DNA of 64,000 nt from Vallitalea pronyensis (GCF_018141445.1 NZ_CP058649.1:5475001-5539000), one strand, 5' to 3'; shown: positions 10,069 through 19,224, counted from the first letter of the stretch. Notes: generated by a model from the letters alone, not told the origin. Translations and numbers: made by a program.

Positions 10069-11370
10069 TTATTCTTTGTCTGCTATTGCTTTGTTTTCTT
10101 TAATTTTTTCTCCCAGTACCTGAATGGCTTTATCTAATTGGGTATCTTCTTCCCTTGGTACGGTAAGATATTTCTGCCATTCTTCTGGCAGCTCTGCCTC
10201 TATATCTGGTGTAATCCCTTTATCATGGATATAATCACCACTTGGTGTAAAGTATTTGGCAATGGTTAGTTTAATAGCTGACCCATCTTCTAGAGGAAAA
10301 ACCCTTTGTACAAGGCCTTTTCCAAAAGTTGTTGTACCAACAAGTGTTCCCGTTCCACTATCCTTTACAGCTCCAGCAAGAATCTCTGATGCACTGGCAC
10401 TGTTTTCATTAACCAATACCACCAGTGGTTTATTAAATTGATGCTTATTATCGGAATAGGCTACTTGTCGGTTACCTTCTTTATCTTCTGTATAGACAAT
10501 AAGACCTTCTGGTAATAATTCATCTGCCATGTCAATGACAATGTTAAGAAGACCACCTGGATTATTACGTAAGTCAATAATAAGACCTTCTAACATTTGG
10601 CTTTCCAAGTCCACTAAAGCCTCTTTGAATTGCTGATAGGTTACTTCCTCAAAACCTGTGACACGGATGTATCCCATGTTATTGTCTAACATGTCATAAG
10701 ATACCGTTGGCTCTGAAATAACATCCCGAATAATCTCAATGTCTATGAAATCTTCTTCTTTTACGTCTGTGTCTTTTATCTCCAGTTCACCTTCAGCATT
10801 TTCCACAATCTCTGGTCGATAAATGGTTAAGACCACTTTGGTATCTTTTTTACCTCGAATTTTATTTTGAACGACTTCTTCAAGGGATAATCCCTTAATA
10901 TCTTCACCATCGACTTTTTTAATGATGTCACCAGGTAATAACCCGGCTTTTTCAGCAGGCGAACCAATAAAAGGTGACACAATCATAATGTCCTTGGTTT
11001 CTTCATTAAAATTAACAGCAGCACCTATACCTTGGTACTCACCGGTACTGCTTTCAATAAAAGATGCGTATTGGTCTTTGGTAAAATAACCACTGTACCG
11101 ATCATCAAGGGTTTCAATTAAACCTCGATATGCATTTGCTTTTAACTGCTCTTTGTCGTAATCTTCCAGATAATATTTATCATCAATATAACGGATAATA
11201 TCGTTGATTTTGGAATTAGGTGACTCATAACCTTCTTCCACAACTTGTATCCCATTATCATCTTCAATTTTTCTAATTAAGGGTCCTGCGCCTAAATAAA
11301 TAATGTCAAAAATAAGGACAATGACAATACCGACAATCAAACCATATATAAACTTTTTCTTTTCAGCCAT
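10069..11370 (-). CDS. S41 C-terminal processing peptidase (CtpA/CtpB)
   Basis: A membrane-anchored serine protease of 433 residues. It has a short cytoplasmic tail, one TM segment at about residues 8-27, a PDZ domain at about 100-185 (GSPAEKAGLLPGDIIKKVDG) and an S41 core. The catalytic Ser is in ENSASASEIL and the Lys in TFGKGLVQ. I placed the start at ATG 11370 (MAEKKKF), with AAGGAG 7 nt upstream; a longer frame runs to 11448 without a ribosome site. It follows an EnvC-like peptidase gene and ftsEX. CtpB in Bacillus processes sporulation proteins, and other CtpA proteins control wall hydrolases. The actual substrate here is unknown. Confidence 0.93.
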   Translation of the reverse strand: MAEKKKFIYGLIVGIVIVLIFDIIYLGAGPLIRKIEDDNGIQVVEEGYESPNSKINDIIRYIDDKYYLEDYDKEQLKANAYRGLIETLDDRYSGYFTKDQYASFIESSTGEYQGIGAAVNFNEETKDIMIVSPFIGSPAEKAGLLPGDIIKKVDGEDIKGLSLEEVVQNKIRGKKDTKVVLTIYRPEIVENAEGELEIKDTDVKEEDFIDIEIIRDVISEPTVSYDMLDNNMGYIRVTGFEEVTYQQFKEALVDLESQMLEGLIIDLRNNPGGLLNIVIDMADELLPEGLIVYTEDKEGNRQVAYSDNKHQFNKPLVVLVNENSASASEILAGAVKDSGTGTLVGTTTFGKGLVQRVFPLEDGSAIKLTIAKYFTPSGDYIHDKGITPDIEAELPEEWQKYLTVPREEDTQLDKAIQVLGEKIKENKAIADKE

Positions 11371-11498
11371 ATGAATTCTCCTTACTGTGCTATTAATATT
11401 GTATTGATTTTTACCCCGTATTATACCTTTATAGGCACAAAAACTCATCCTTATTATTGAAGTCCCTTATTCAGTTTATCCCATATCGTACTTAATCA

Positions 11499-12638
11499 TT
11501 ATTTTTTCTTCAAAATTTTGTCCGGGTCTACCCATTCACCATTTTTCTTGATCCCTAAATGTAAGTGAGGACCTGTTGACCAGCCTGTACTACCGGACTT
11601 AGCAATGATTTCACCGGTTTTCACTTTGTCACCTTTTTTAACCAACATCGTCGCATTATGAGCATACGTACTTATGTAGCCTCCACCATGGTCCACAACG
11701 ATATAATTGCCCCATACTTTCATATATTGTGCAAAAATCACTTCACCTTTATAAATGGCTTTTACAGATGTACCTGTACTAGCTCTTATATCAAATCCTG
11801 TATGAAACGAGGGTTTCCTTGTCTTAGGATGTGTCCTGGGACCAAAATGGGATGTTATAAAATAATTGTTGTTAAAAGGCCATTTCATCATACCACCATC
11901 GTATACCATCTTACTCTTAACATTTTTGATGGATGCTAAAATTTTCTTTTCTTCATCTTCAAGAGCTTGTAACCTTGCCAGAACGGTTTCTCGCTCATTA
12001 TCTAGTTTAATCATTTCTCTTTCTTTGTTGGCTTGTAACTCTTCTACTTCTTTCTTCTTCATATCAAGGTCGTCTCGTAAAGCAATAAGACTTTCTTCTT
12101 CAGCAGCTAGTTTTTCTTCTTTTGCAACAATGTCATTTTTTATGGCTTCCAGGTCCTGAAGCATGTTGTTGTCATATTGCATCATGGCATTCACATACTC
12201 CACCCGATTAAAAAATTCACTGAGATTCTTAGAGGCAATTAAGGCTTCCATGTAAGCTGTGTTCCCATACTCATACATGATTTTAATGCGCTCTGCTGTT
12301 TGTTCAAAATAGGCCTGTTCTTTTTGCTTGGCTTCATCCAATTCCAATAAGGCTTGGTCAATTTCCTCACCTTTTAAGGCAATGTCCTGTTGGACTTCCT
12401 TGATATTGGTTTCATATGTATTAATCTGCTTGTCCAACTCATGCATACGTGCCACCACTTTATCAATGGTGCTTTGTAAATCTTTTACTGCATCTTTACC
12501 TTCATTAATACTGTCTTCTGTGTTTTTCTTATTATCTTCTAAATCCTTTAACTGTTGTTCCAATGAGGTTGCAACGCTATTCACGGTGAGCATGATGAAT
12601 AATATAAACACCACGCCATAACGTATTAATTTTTTCAT
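11499..12638 (-). CDS. EnvC-like M23 peptidase with coiled coil
   Basis: A secreted 379-residue protein: signal peptide 1-23, a long coiled coil at about 25-240, then a LytM/M23 domain. The zinc motifs HTGFD and HLHLG are intact, so it should be an active peptidoglycan endopeptidase, unlike the degenerate LytM domain of E. coli EnvC. The coiled coil is the part through which EnvC/PcsB proteins bind the FtsX extracellular loop. The gene follows ftsX by 22 nt, which fits FtsEX-controlled wall cleavage at division. Start ATG 12638 has a GGGG-type ribosome site upstream. Confidence 0.92.
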   Translation of the reverse strand: MKKLIRYGVVFILFIMLTVNSVATSLEQQLKDLEDNKKNTEDSINEGKDAVKDLQSTIDKVVARMHELDKQINTYETNIKEVQQDIALKGEEIDQALLELDEAKQKEQAYFEQTAERIKIMYEYGNTAYMEALIASKNLSEFFNRVEYVNAMMQYDNNMLQDLEAIKNDIVAKEEKLAAEEESLIALRDDLDMKKKEVEELQANKEREMIKLDNERETVLARLQALEDEEKKILASIKNVKSKMVYDGGMMKWPFNNNYFITSHFGPRTHPKTRKPSFHTGFDIRASTGTSVKAIYKGEVIFAQYMKVWGNYIVVDHGGGYISTYAHNATMLVKKGDKVKTGEIIAKSGSTGWSTGPHLHLGIKKNGEWVDPDKILKKK

Positions 12639-12660
12639 ATGTATCCCCCTTGCTTTCTTA

Positions 12661-13569
12661 TTACACTCTTAAATGTTTACGTATGGTTAGACGACTGCCA
12701 ACAACACCAATCCCCATACCGATAATTAAACTTAATGGAATTAACATTTTAAATATATCACCTATACCCACAAAATAAATAAACTGGCTCACAATACCAA
12801 ATTTCTCAACCACAAGATCCATCACATAGTCGTAGGCAAAATAAATGGCTGCCAGTGGTATCATGGCACCTACGGCTCCAATAACCATCCCTTCAATGAT
12901 AAATGGAAACTTAATCAGGTAATCTTTTGCACCAATGTATTTCATAATGTTAATCTCATTTTTACGTAAAGCAATACCCAGTCGCACGGTATTCGCAATT
13001 AAGAAAACAGAGATAACAATCAAAATGATAATCAGTACAATGCTTATATAATTAATAAAACTATTAAATCCTTTTAAAATCTTGGTCACATCTTGTTCTT
13101 GTTTGACAATCCGAACCCCTTCTAAAGTTTGAATGTACTTCACAAGGCTATCTTGTTGATCAATGGACTTTACTTTCACCAAATAGTTATCGGAGTTCAT
13201 CAGCGGATGATTGTTATCATTCCATGCGGATAAATATTCTTCTTGTCCTTTATACATTTCCTTAACGGACTCCCAAGCATCTTGGGGTGATATGTAATCG
13301 ATGGATTTCACTTCTTCTCTATTGGTGATTAAAGTCTGTATGGCTTTTTTCTGACTTTCTTCAATGTCTTCCTTAAAGAAAACAGTTATACCTAAATTAC
13401 TTTGAACCTCTACCAGTGTGTTTTCCACGTTAGCCGCTACGATGTAAAAGATGCCTACAATGAATAAGCAAGCTGCAATGGTACCAATGGAGGCCATGGA
13501 CATCAGTCTATTTTTAAATATATTCACAACACCTTGTTTAAAACAATAGTTGATGGTTCTAAGCTTCAT
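12661..13569 (-). CDS. ftsX: Cell division permease-like protein FtsX
   Basis: A four-TM protein of 302 residues. TM1 is near residues 25-45, followed by an extracellular domain of about 110 residues. Three TM segments follow in the last 150 residues. FtsX uses ATP-driven changes signalled by FtsE to activate wall hydrolases. I set the start at ATG 13569 (MKLRTINYCFKQ), preceded by AAAGGGGAG. This overlaps the end of ftsE by 11 nt, so translation is coupled. A longer frame to 13593 has no better site. Confidence 0.95.
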   Translation of the reverse strand: MKLRTINYCFKQGVVNIFKNRLMSMASIGTIAACLFIVGIFYIVAANVENTLVEVQSNLGITVFFKEDIEESQKKAIQTLITNREEVKSIDYISPQDAWESVKEMYKGQEEYLSAWNDNNHPLMNSDNYLVKVKSIDQQDSLVKYIQTLEGVRIVKQEQDVTKILKGFNSFINYISIVLIIILIVISVFLIANTVRLGIALRKNEINIMKYIGAKDYLIKFPFIIEGMVIGAVGAMIPLAAIYFAYDYVMDLVVEKFGIVSQFIYFVGIGDIFKMLIPLSLIIGMGIGVVGSRLTIRKHLRV

Positions 13570-14245
13570 CTCCGTAGTCTCCCCTTTGCACATCTCTTAC
13601 AATACTACCATTCTTAAGCGTTACTACGCGTTTTTTCATGGCATTGACCATTTCTTTATCATGGGTCACCACCACAACGGTTGTACCTCGCATGTTAATC
13701 TCTGTCAGTAATTTCATGATTTCCCACGAATTACTGGGATCAAGATTCCCTGTGGGTTCATCTGCAATTAAAATGGGCGGGTTATTCACAATGGCTCTGG
13801 CTAAAGCCGTCCTTTGCTTTTCACCACCTGATATTTCCTTAGGATACATTTTCGCTTTCTTGGATAAGCCTACCATGGACAATACGGTGGGTACCATGCG
13901 CCTTATTTTTTTATTAGGTTCTTCTGTCACTTTTAGTGCAAATGCAACATTGTCATACACACTCATCTTATCCAGTAATCGAAAGTCCTGAAATACAACC
14001 CCTATATTTCTTCTCAATATGGGAACATAACGTTTTTTTAATCGGGTGATGTCTTTATTATCAATGATGATTTTGCCTTCTGACGGCTGTAATTCCTTCA
14101 TTAATAACTTAATGAGGGTGGTTTTACCTGAACCACTGTTACCGACAACAAAAACGAACTCTCCCTTTTGTATTTGAAGCGATACATTATTCAAAGCCGT
14201 TACCCCATTGGGGTAAATCTTTGTCATGTTTTCTAGACGAATCAA
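13559..14245 (-). CDS. ftsE: Cell division ATP-binding protein FtsE
   Basis: An ABC ATPase of 228 residues. Walker A GNSGSGKTT near residue 35, signature SGGEKQR, Walker B ILIADEP followed by TGNLDP, and the H-loop VVVTHD are all present. It pairs with FtsX. The start codon is TTG at 14245, decided by AAGGAGGAACATCT just upstream. It is the first gene of the run ftsE-ftsX-M23-ctpA-minJ-like. A -10-like TATAAT lies about 65 nt upstream but its -35 is poor. Confidence 0.96.
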   Translation of the reverse strand: MIRLENMTKIYPNGVTALNNVSLQIQKGEFVFVVGNSGSGKTTLIKLLMKELQPSEGKIIIDNKDITRLKKRYVPILRRNIGVVFQDFRLLDKMSVYDNVAFALKVTEEPNKKIRRMVPTVLSMVGLSKKAKMYPKEISGGEKQRTALARAIVNNPPILIADEPTGNLDPSNSWEIMKLLTEINMRGTTVVVVTHDKEMVNAMKKRVVTLKNGSIVRDVQRGDYGDEA

Positions 14246-14330
14246 AGATGTTCCTCCTTACTCCCTACATGTATGGTTACTTGTTCATATGTACTGTATT
14301 GTGTCTTATTATAGTTTCTTATACCACAAC

Positions 14331-14371
14331 AAAACTTAGGCAATTACATGTTTTGTAATTGCTTAAGTTTC
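14331..14371 (-). terminator. Terminator after the CdaR-type regulator gene
   Basis: A long stem (AAACTTA with a bulge, then GCAATTAC, pairing with GTAATTGC and TAAGTTT) ends in TTTTG on the minus strand, about 30 nt after the regulator stop at 14400. It is upstream of ftsE. Confidence 0.7.
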
Positions 14372-14399
14372 ATTATAAGAATAAAGGGTATTATTCAAT

Positions 14400-15491
14400 T
14401 TAGAATTCAGATTCATTAATAAACTTCATATATTTAACCACCATTAATGCTATTTTAAATGTGATGGCATCTTCAAATACACGTAAATCCAATCCTGTAT
14501 TTTTCTGTAGCTTATCTAAACGATAAACCAATGTATTTCGGTGAATGTATAGCTGCCTAGACGTTTCTGATACATTCAAACTGTTTTCAAAGAACTTATT
14601 AATGGTTGTAATGGTTTCCTTATCAAAGTCATCGGGTGATTTACCATGAAAGATTTCTTTAATAAACATCTGGCACAGTGGTAATGGTAACTGATAGATG
14701 ATTCTTCCAATGCCAAGGTTATTATAACCAACGATGTACTTATCCACGTAGAATATTTTACCGACTTCAAGAGCCATCTTCGCTTCTTTGTATGACCGGG
14801 ATACATCTTTAATATCGTTCACAATGGTACCCATAGCTACATAAACACTGCTCATGGCCTCTGTGTTTAATGTGTCAAGGATGACCTTCGCTGTTTTAGA
14901 AATATCCTCGTTTGTATCATTCTCCGTTATTTCTTTTACAATAATGATATTTTTTTCATCCACAGCGGTGATAAAATCTTTTGTTTTCGTTGGGAAAATA
15001 CTGCGAACAATTTCAAGAGCATTGTTATCTTTTTCCAATCTTGTTTCCACTAAGTAGACGATTCTTCGAACATCTGTCTCAATATGCAATTTCTTAGAAC
15101 GGTTATAGATGTCCACCAGTAACAGGTTGTCCAACAATAGATTCTTAATAAAGTTATCTTTATCAAATCTTTCCTTATAAGCTACAAGTAAGTTTTGAAT
15201 TTGGAAAGATGCTATCTTGCCAATCTTATAGACATCTTCTGCTTCACCTTTTGCAGATACAACATATTCGACATTATGGTCATCATAGACTTTAAAAAAT
15301 TGATAACCAAGAACCAGTTGACTCTCTGCTTGTGATCGGACAAAATCTGGTACTGCGAAATTGTATTCCTCTAAACGACCTTCCTCTGTTGTTGCTAGGA
15401 TCTTACCATCAGCGTCCATAACACTTATGTCAATGCGTGTAATCGTTTTTAAGCCTTCAATGGTATTTTGAATAATTTGATTGGATATCAT
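14400..15491 (-). CDS. CdaR/PucR-family transcriptional regulator
   Basis: A 363-residue regulator. The N-terminal 130 residues (NTIEGLKTITRIDISVMDADGK...) match the putative sugar-diacid recognition domain of CdaR. A GGDEF-like middle region follows. The C-terminus has the PucR-type helix-turn-helix LYIHRNTLVYRLDKLQ. The start at ATG 15491 is chosen for GGGAGAG 7 nt upstream; the frame could extend to 15554. It is monocistronic, flanked by terminators. The only nearby sugar gene is the msmX-like ATPase upstream. The ligand is unknown. Direct repeats in its upstream region may be its own operators. Confidence 0.85.
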   Translation of the reverse strand: MISNQIIQNTIEGLKTITRIDISVMDADGKILATTEEGRLEEYNFAVPDFVRSQAESQLVLGYQFFKVYDDHNVEYVVSAKGEAEDVYKIGKIASFQIQNLLVAYKERFDKDNFIKNLLLDNLLLVDIYNRSKKLHIETDVRRIVYLVETRLEKDNNALEIVRSIFPTKTKDFITAVDEKNIIIVKEITENDTNEDISKTAKVILDTLNTEAMSSVYVAMGTIVNDIKDVSRSYKEAKMALEVGKIFYVDKYIVGYNNLGIGRIIYQLPLPLCQMFIKEIFHGKSPDDFDKETITTINKFFENSLNVSETSRQLYIHRNTLVYRLDKLQKNTGLDLRVFEDAITFKIALMVVKYMKFINESEF

Positions 15492-15608
15492 GTGTTTTCT
15501 CTCCCTTACACTTTTTCTATCGTAAACATTCTCTATTGAAATTATTTCCATCATTGGCGCTATTTATATCCCTTACTCTATATTTTATAGCAAAATTTAC
15601 AAAAATAA

Positions 15609-15760
15609 AAGAGGTAACCTATAATTTTGTAGATTTCCTCTTAAACTTTAACAGTTTGTTTACATTTATTAGTTGTTTTTTATAACAGATTTTATCAGAT
15701 AGGGACTTTTTTCATTTTAAATCATAGTCCACAGACTTATATCCATATGTAAGAGGTAAC
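15609..15760. repeat. Direct repeats AAGAGGTAAC upstream of the CdaR-type gene
   Basis: The same 10-mer occurs at 15609-15618 and 15751-15760, both in the 340-bp region upstream of the regulator. Possible autoregulatory sites. A promoter could not be fixed. Confidence 0.35.
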
Positions 15761-15788
15761 TATTACTAAATGCCATAAAGAACGATCT

Positions 15789-15820
15789 AAAAAAGGAAAT
15801 GCCTAAGCATTTCCTTTTTT
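15789..15820 (-). terminator. Bidirectional terminator after msmX-like gene
   Basis: Perfect 14-bp arms AAAAAAGGAAATGC and GCATTTCCTTTTTT around a CTAA loop. It begins 11 nt after the ATPase stop and has T runs on both strands. Confidence 0.92.
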
Positions 15821-15830
15821 TATATGATCA

Positions 15831-16943
15831 CTAGTTTGTGATAACTTTTTCTGTTTCTTTATCAAAGAGGTGGATTCTGTTTAAGTCAATGGCTAATTTC
15901 ACTTTGTCACCTGGTTTTGCTGTTGAACGAGCATCTACACGAGCAGTGATATCATCTGATTCTGCTGTTAAATATAAGAATGTCTCTGATCCAAGCATTT
16001 CTGTTACATTAACGGTAGCTGTAACAATACTGTTAGGTGATGACTCTAAGAAAATTTGCGTATCATGAATGTCTTGAGGACGAATACCCATAACAACTTC
16101 CTTACCTACATAACCACCATCTACTAATTTCTTAGCTTTAGCGTCTGGTACACTGATTTTATTGGATGCAAATTCTAATTCTACGTTATTACCATTTTTA
16201 GATACTTTTACATCTAGAAGATTCATCTGAGGTGAACCAATAAATCCAGCAACGAATAAGTTTTGAGGCTTTTCGTATAGATTGGTTGGTGTATCTACTT
16301 GCATGATGAAACCATCTTTCATAACAACGATACGTGTACCTAATGTCATGGCCTCTACCTGGTCATGTGTAACGTAGATAATAGTTGTTTGTAATCTTTG
16401 ATGTAATTTTGAAATCTCAAGTCGCATCTGAACCCTAAGCTTTGCATCTAGGTTTGAAAGTGGTTCATCCATTAAGAATACTTTTGGCTCACGAACGATT
16501 GCACGACCCATAGCAACACGCTGTCTTTGTCCACCAGATAAAGCTTTTGGCTTACGATCTAATAAATGCTCGATATCTAATATTCTAGCAGCTTCCGTTA
16601 CTCTTTTTTGAATTTCTGCTTTAGGTGTTTTTCTTAGTTTAAGACCAAAGGCCATATTATCATATACGGTCATATGAGGATATAATGCATAGTTTTGGAA
16701 TACCATGGCAATATCTCTATCTTTTGGCTCAACATCATTAACCATTTTGTCACCAATGTATAATTCGCCTTCTGTAATCTCTTCAAGACCTGCAATCATA
16801 CGTAGTGTTGTTGATTTACCACAACCTGATGGTCCTACAAAGATGATAAATTCTTTATCTTCAATTTCTAAATTAAAATCTTGAACAGCAGTTACGCCTT
16901 GTGAGTAAACTTTTTTAATATTTCTTAATGATAAGCTTGCCAT
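15831..16943 (-). CDS. Sugar ABC transporter ATP-binding protein, UgpC/MsmX type
   Basis: A 370-residue ATPase with Walker A GPSGCGKST, signature LSGGQRQR, Walker B VFLMDEPLSNLD, and the C-terminal regulatory OB/TOBE region (GIRPQDIH) found in the MalK/UgpC/MsmX group. No permease or sugar-binding gene lies nearby. In Firmicutes such lone MsmX-type ATPases energise several sugar importers in trans, and that is likely here. It is monocistronic, with GGGGGCT 6 nt before the ATG and a strong terminator at 15789-15820. Confidence 0.93.
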   Translation of the reverse strand: MASLSLRNIKKVYSQGVTAVQDFNLEIEDKEFIIFVGPSGCGKSTTLRMIAGLEEITEGELYIGDKMVNDVEPKDRDIAMVFQNYALYPHMTVYDNMAFGLKLRKTPKAEIQKRVTEAARILDIEHLLDRKPKALSGGQRQRVAMGRAIVREPKVFLMDEPLSNLDAKLRVQMRLEISKLHQRLQTTIIYVTHDQVEAMTLGTRIVVMKDGFIMQVDTPTNLYEKPQNLFVAGFIGSPQMNLLDVKVSKNGNNVELEFASNKISVPDAKAKKLVDGGYVGKEVVMGIRPQDIHDTQIFLESSPNSIVTATVNVTEMLGSETFLYLTAESDDITARVDARSTAKPGDKVKLAIDLNRIHLFDKETEKVITN

Positions 16944-17002
16944 AACAATAGCCCCCTTGATTTTTTTGTTGTTCTATTTCCGAATCTTTATGTAGCTTAC
17001 GT

Positions 17003-17031
17003 ATGATAATATACTATATTTTAATTCCCAA
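17003..17031 (-). promoter_or_regulatory. Candidate promoter of the msmX-like gene
   Basis: Minus-strand TTGGGA (17031-17026) and TATCAT (17008-17003) are 17 nt apart, about 60 nt upstream of the ATG. Confidence 0.4.
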
Positions 17032-17128
17032 TACCATTGATTAATTCAACAAATTAGCTTATTTCATTTTGTATATTTTGTATATTGACGGGTTGTTTCT
17101 ATCCTTATAACTAGAATAACTGATGGTT

Positions 17129-17176
17129 TAGTTTGTAAACTAGGTATAATGCATAATTTTTGCATGTTTTATGCAT
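17129..17176. promoter_or_regulatory. Two inverted repeats upstream of msmX-like promoter
   Basis: TAGTTTGTAAACTA (17129-17142) is a palindrome with a 2-nt centre. ATGCATAA and TTATGCAT (17149-17156, 17169-17176) form a second inverted repeat. They lie about 100 nt upstream of the candidate -35 and are possible operator sites. The first is not a good catabolite-control (cre) match. Confidence 0.35.
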
Positions 17177-17338
17177 ACACAATCCGTATTCTAGTAGCTT
17201 TTACTCAAAATGGGGATGAAAAACTAGGACAGTGTCACAAATCGAGTTTTTTCTTGGTTCAAATATAAGCCATATGGTCAATAAACAAAGGAAAAATAAG
17301 TTGTCCAATTGGTTAATATCAATAGATGTTGTTATAGT

Positions 17339-17475
17339 AAGAACTTTCATATAAGAGGTACAAAGGGACTACGTGGCGTCTTGCGAAGCAAGTTGTTGCG
17401 TTAGGAAAGTTTCCTTGACGCGTATGAAAACGCTTCTATTTCATATGCTAAATTCAGAGGACTTTCCTATAAGAA
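17339..17475. repeat. Structured intergenic element with flanking direct repeats
   Basis: Imperfect repeats GAACTTTCATATAAGAGG (17341 on) and GGACTTTCCTATAAGAAG (17457 on) flank about 100 bp. Inside are CTTGC-GAA-GCAAG, a 10-bp stem GCGTATGAAA/TTTCATATGC with one G-T pair, and GGAAAGTTTCC, which could pair with either flanking repeat. No ORF. Function unknown; it may be a small dispersed repeat or an RNA. Confidence 0.4.
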
Positions 17476-17500
17476 GAAAAAGAGCACCGTAGGGCCCTTT
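17474..17500 (-). terminator. Terminator after yitT-like gene
   Basis: On the minus strand AAAGGGC pairs with GCTCTTT (one G-T pair), with an inner CC/GG helix, followed by a T-rich tail. It starts 24 nt after the stop at 17524. Confidence 0.7.
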
Positions 17501-17523
17501 CATCTGTACATCCATACCTTGTC

Positions 17524-18393
17524 TTAATTGTATTCAATGAACCCTTCCCCGACCACTTCTCTTACATCAGCTACAATCACAAAAGCCTTTTTGTCAATAT
17601 CACGGGTAATTTCTTTTAAGCGAACAATTTCTTTTTTAGATACGACACAGAGCAGCACTTCTTTACTCTCTTTGGAAAATTTACCATTTCCATTCAGCCC
17701 TGTGACACCACGTTCCAATTTTGCCATGATTTCTTTGGCTATTTCTTCGTTATGCCCAGATATAATGAATGCTGCCTTGGAGAAATGGATACCTTCCAGC
17801 ATGGCATCCACCACTTTGGCTGTAATAAAGACAGCTACGATGGCATACATGGCTTTTTCTATACCAAATATAAAATAACCTGCCGTAATAATAACTGCAT
17901 CTAAGAAAAACATGATCTGAGCAACGGATATGTGTTTCATATAGTTCTGAATAATACTTGCAGCTAGATCCGTACCACCCGTCGTGGAATAAGCAGAAAA
18001 AACCAGCCCAAGTCCTGCTCCCGCTAACACACCACCAAACACACAGCCTAACAGCATATCATTGGTAGCCACAGGCAACTTACCTGTATAGATTAAAGCA
18101 ATGGACAAAAAGACTGTAGCAAATAAACTTCTACCTCCAAAACCTTTTCCTTTTATAGCAACGGCTAATAAGAATAGGGGTATGTTAATAATCAGGTTGG
18201 TAATCCATAGTTCCACACCACCTGGTACAATACCCGTTGTGAGTTCTTTGATAATAATCGCTAAACCCGTTACACCACCTGTTACTAAATTAAGTGGTAC
18301 AAAGAACATGTTAAGTCCTGCAGCCAACAAGGTTGTTCCGATCATAATGATGATATAATCCATAAAGGGCTTTCGCTTACTTGTTAATTCCAT
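17524..18393 (-). CDS. YitT family membrane protein (DUF2179)
   Basis: A 289-residue protein with five to six TM segments in the first 200 residues, including the glycine-rich GGVLAGAGLGLVFSAYSTTGGTD typical of YitT. A soluble C-terminal DUF2179 domain follows (VLLCVVSKKEIVRLKEI). The family's function is not established. Start ATG has AGGAGACA upstream. WecG/TagA ends 60 nt upstream, so it may be the last gene of the wall-polymer operon, and a hairpin terminator follows. Confidence 0.9.
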   Translation of the reverse strand: MELTSKRKPFMDYIIIMIGTTLLAAGLNMFFVPLNLVTGGVTGLAIIIKELTTGIVPGGVELWITNLIINIPLFLLAVAIKGKGFGGRSLFATVFLSIALIYTGKLPVATNDMLLGCVFGGVLAGAGLGLVFSAYSTTGGTDLAASIIQNYMKHISVAQIMFFLDAVIITAGYFIFGIEKAMYAIVAVFITAKVVDAMLEGIHFSKAAFIISGHNEEIAKEIMAKLERGVTGLNGNGKFSKESKEVLLCVVSKKEIVRLKEITRDIDKKAFVIVADVREVVGEGFIEYN

Positions 18394-18452
18394 GGTATGT
18401 CTCCTTCTGTTTCAATCTATTGCATATAGCCCTGTTAGATATGGGCGTCTTC

Positions 18453-19178
18453 TCAATGCTTTCGATGTCTGATGACATGTATTAAGAATAGTGGTAATTT
18501 TAGCATACGTCTTGCACGGGATGGCTGCTTAATGAGTCGATACAACCATTCCATATAGAGTTTTTGGAAAATAACAGGTGCTCTTTTTACATGACCTGCC
18601 ATGCCGTCCAAAGACCCGCCTACACCTATAGCCACTTTGACACCAAGTTTTTCAACATGATCATCAATCCATTTTTCTTGGCGATAAGCACCTAAGCCAA
18701 CGAGCAATACATCCGGTTGTAAGGATTGGATGGATGCGATGATATGCTTTTCTTCTTGATCATCAAAATAACCATCATGGGTGCCCATGACTTTTAAGCC
18801 AGGGTAAGCCTTTTCCATATGATGAGCCGCTTCTTCTGCTATCCCCTTTGCTGAACCTAGAAAATAGGCTGTCATTTTATTATCTGCTATTTCTGCCAGT
18901 ATATTCTGGACTAAGTCATAACCTGCCACCCGCTCAGGTATGTCTTTTTTCATGATCTTGGCTCCTATGACCACGCCTATACCATCAGGAATGACTAAAT
19001 CCCCTCGATTGAGAATGTTCATAAAGTCCATATGTTCATTTGCCATCATGACAATCTCGGGATTGGGTGTATAGATTTTATAGGCATTTTTTTCTTTTTT
19101 CAACTGCTGCACCACTTCATTCATGGCTTGGTCCATGGTATAGTTATCAAACTTCACACCCAGTATATCCACTTTCAT
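18453..19178 (-). CDS. WecG/TagA/CpsF family glycosyltransferase
   Basis: A GT26 enzyme of 241 residues with family motifs TPNPEIVMMA, IPDGIGVV, FLGSAKG and VGLGAYRQEKWI. TagA/TarA adds ManNAc to lipid-linked GlcNAc in teichoic acid linkage-unit synthesis, and WecG adds ManNAcA in ECA synthesis. A UDP-ManNAc dehydrogenase (25.9 kb) is in the same cluster, so transfer of ManNAc or ManNAcA to undecaprenyl-PP-GlcNAc is the likely step. It acts at the inner face of the membrane. It lies directly after csaB, a common pairing in SLH-type Firmicutes. Confidence 0.93.
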   Translation of the reverse strand: MKVDILGVKFDNYTMDQAMNEVVQQLKKEKNAYKIYTPNPEIVMMANEHMDFMNILNRGDLVIPDGIGVVIGAKIMKKDIPERVAGYDLVQNILAEIADNKMTAYFLGSAKGIAEEAAHHMEKAYPGLKVMGTHDGYFDDQEEKHIIASIQSLQPDVLLVGLGAYRQEKWIDDHVEKLGVKVAIGVGGSLDGMAGHVKRAPVIFQKLYMEWLYRLIKQPSRARRMLKLPLFLIHVIRHRKH

Positions 19179-19224
19179 TGACTGCCACCAACCCTTTCAC
19201 GCATACCTTATCCCAACGTGCACC

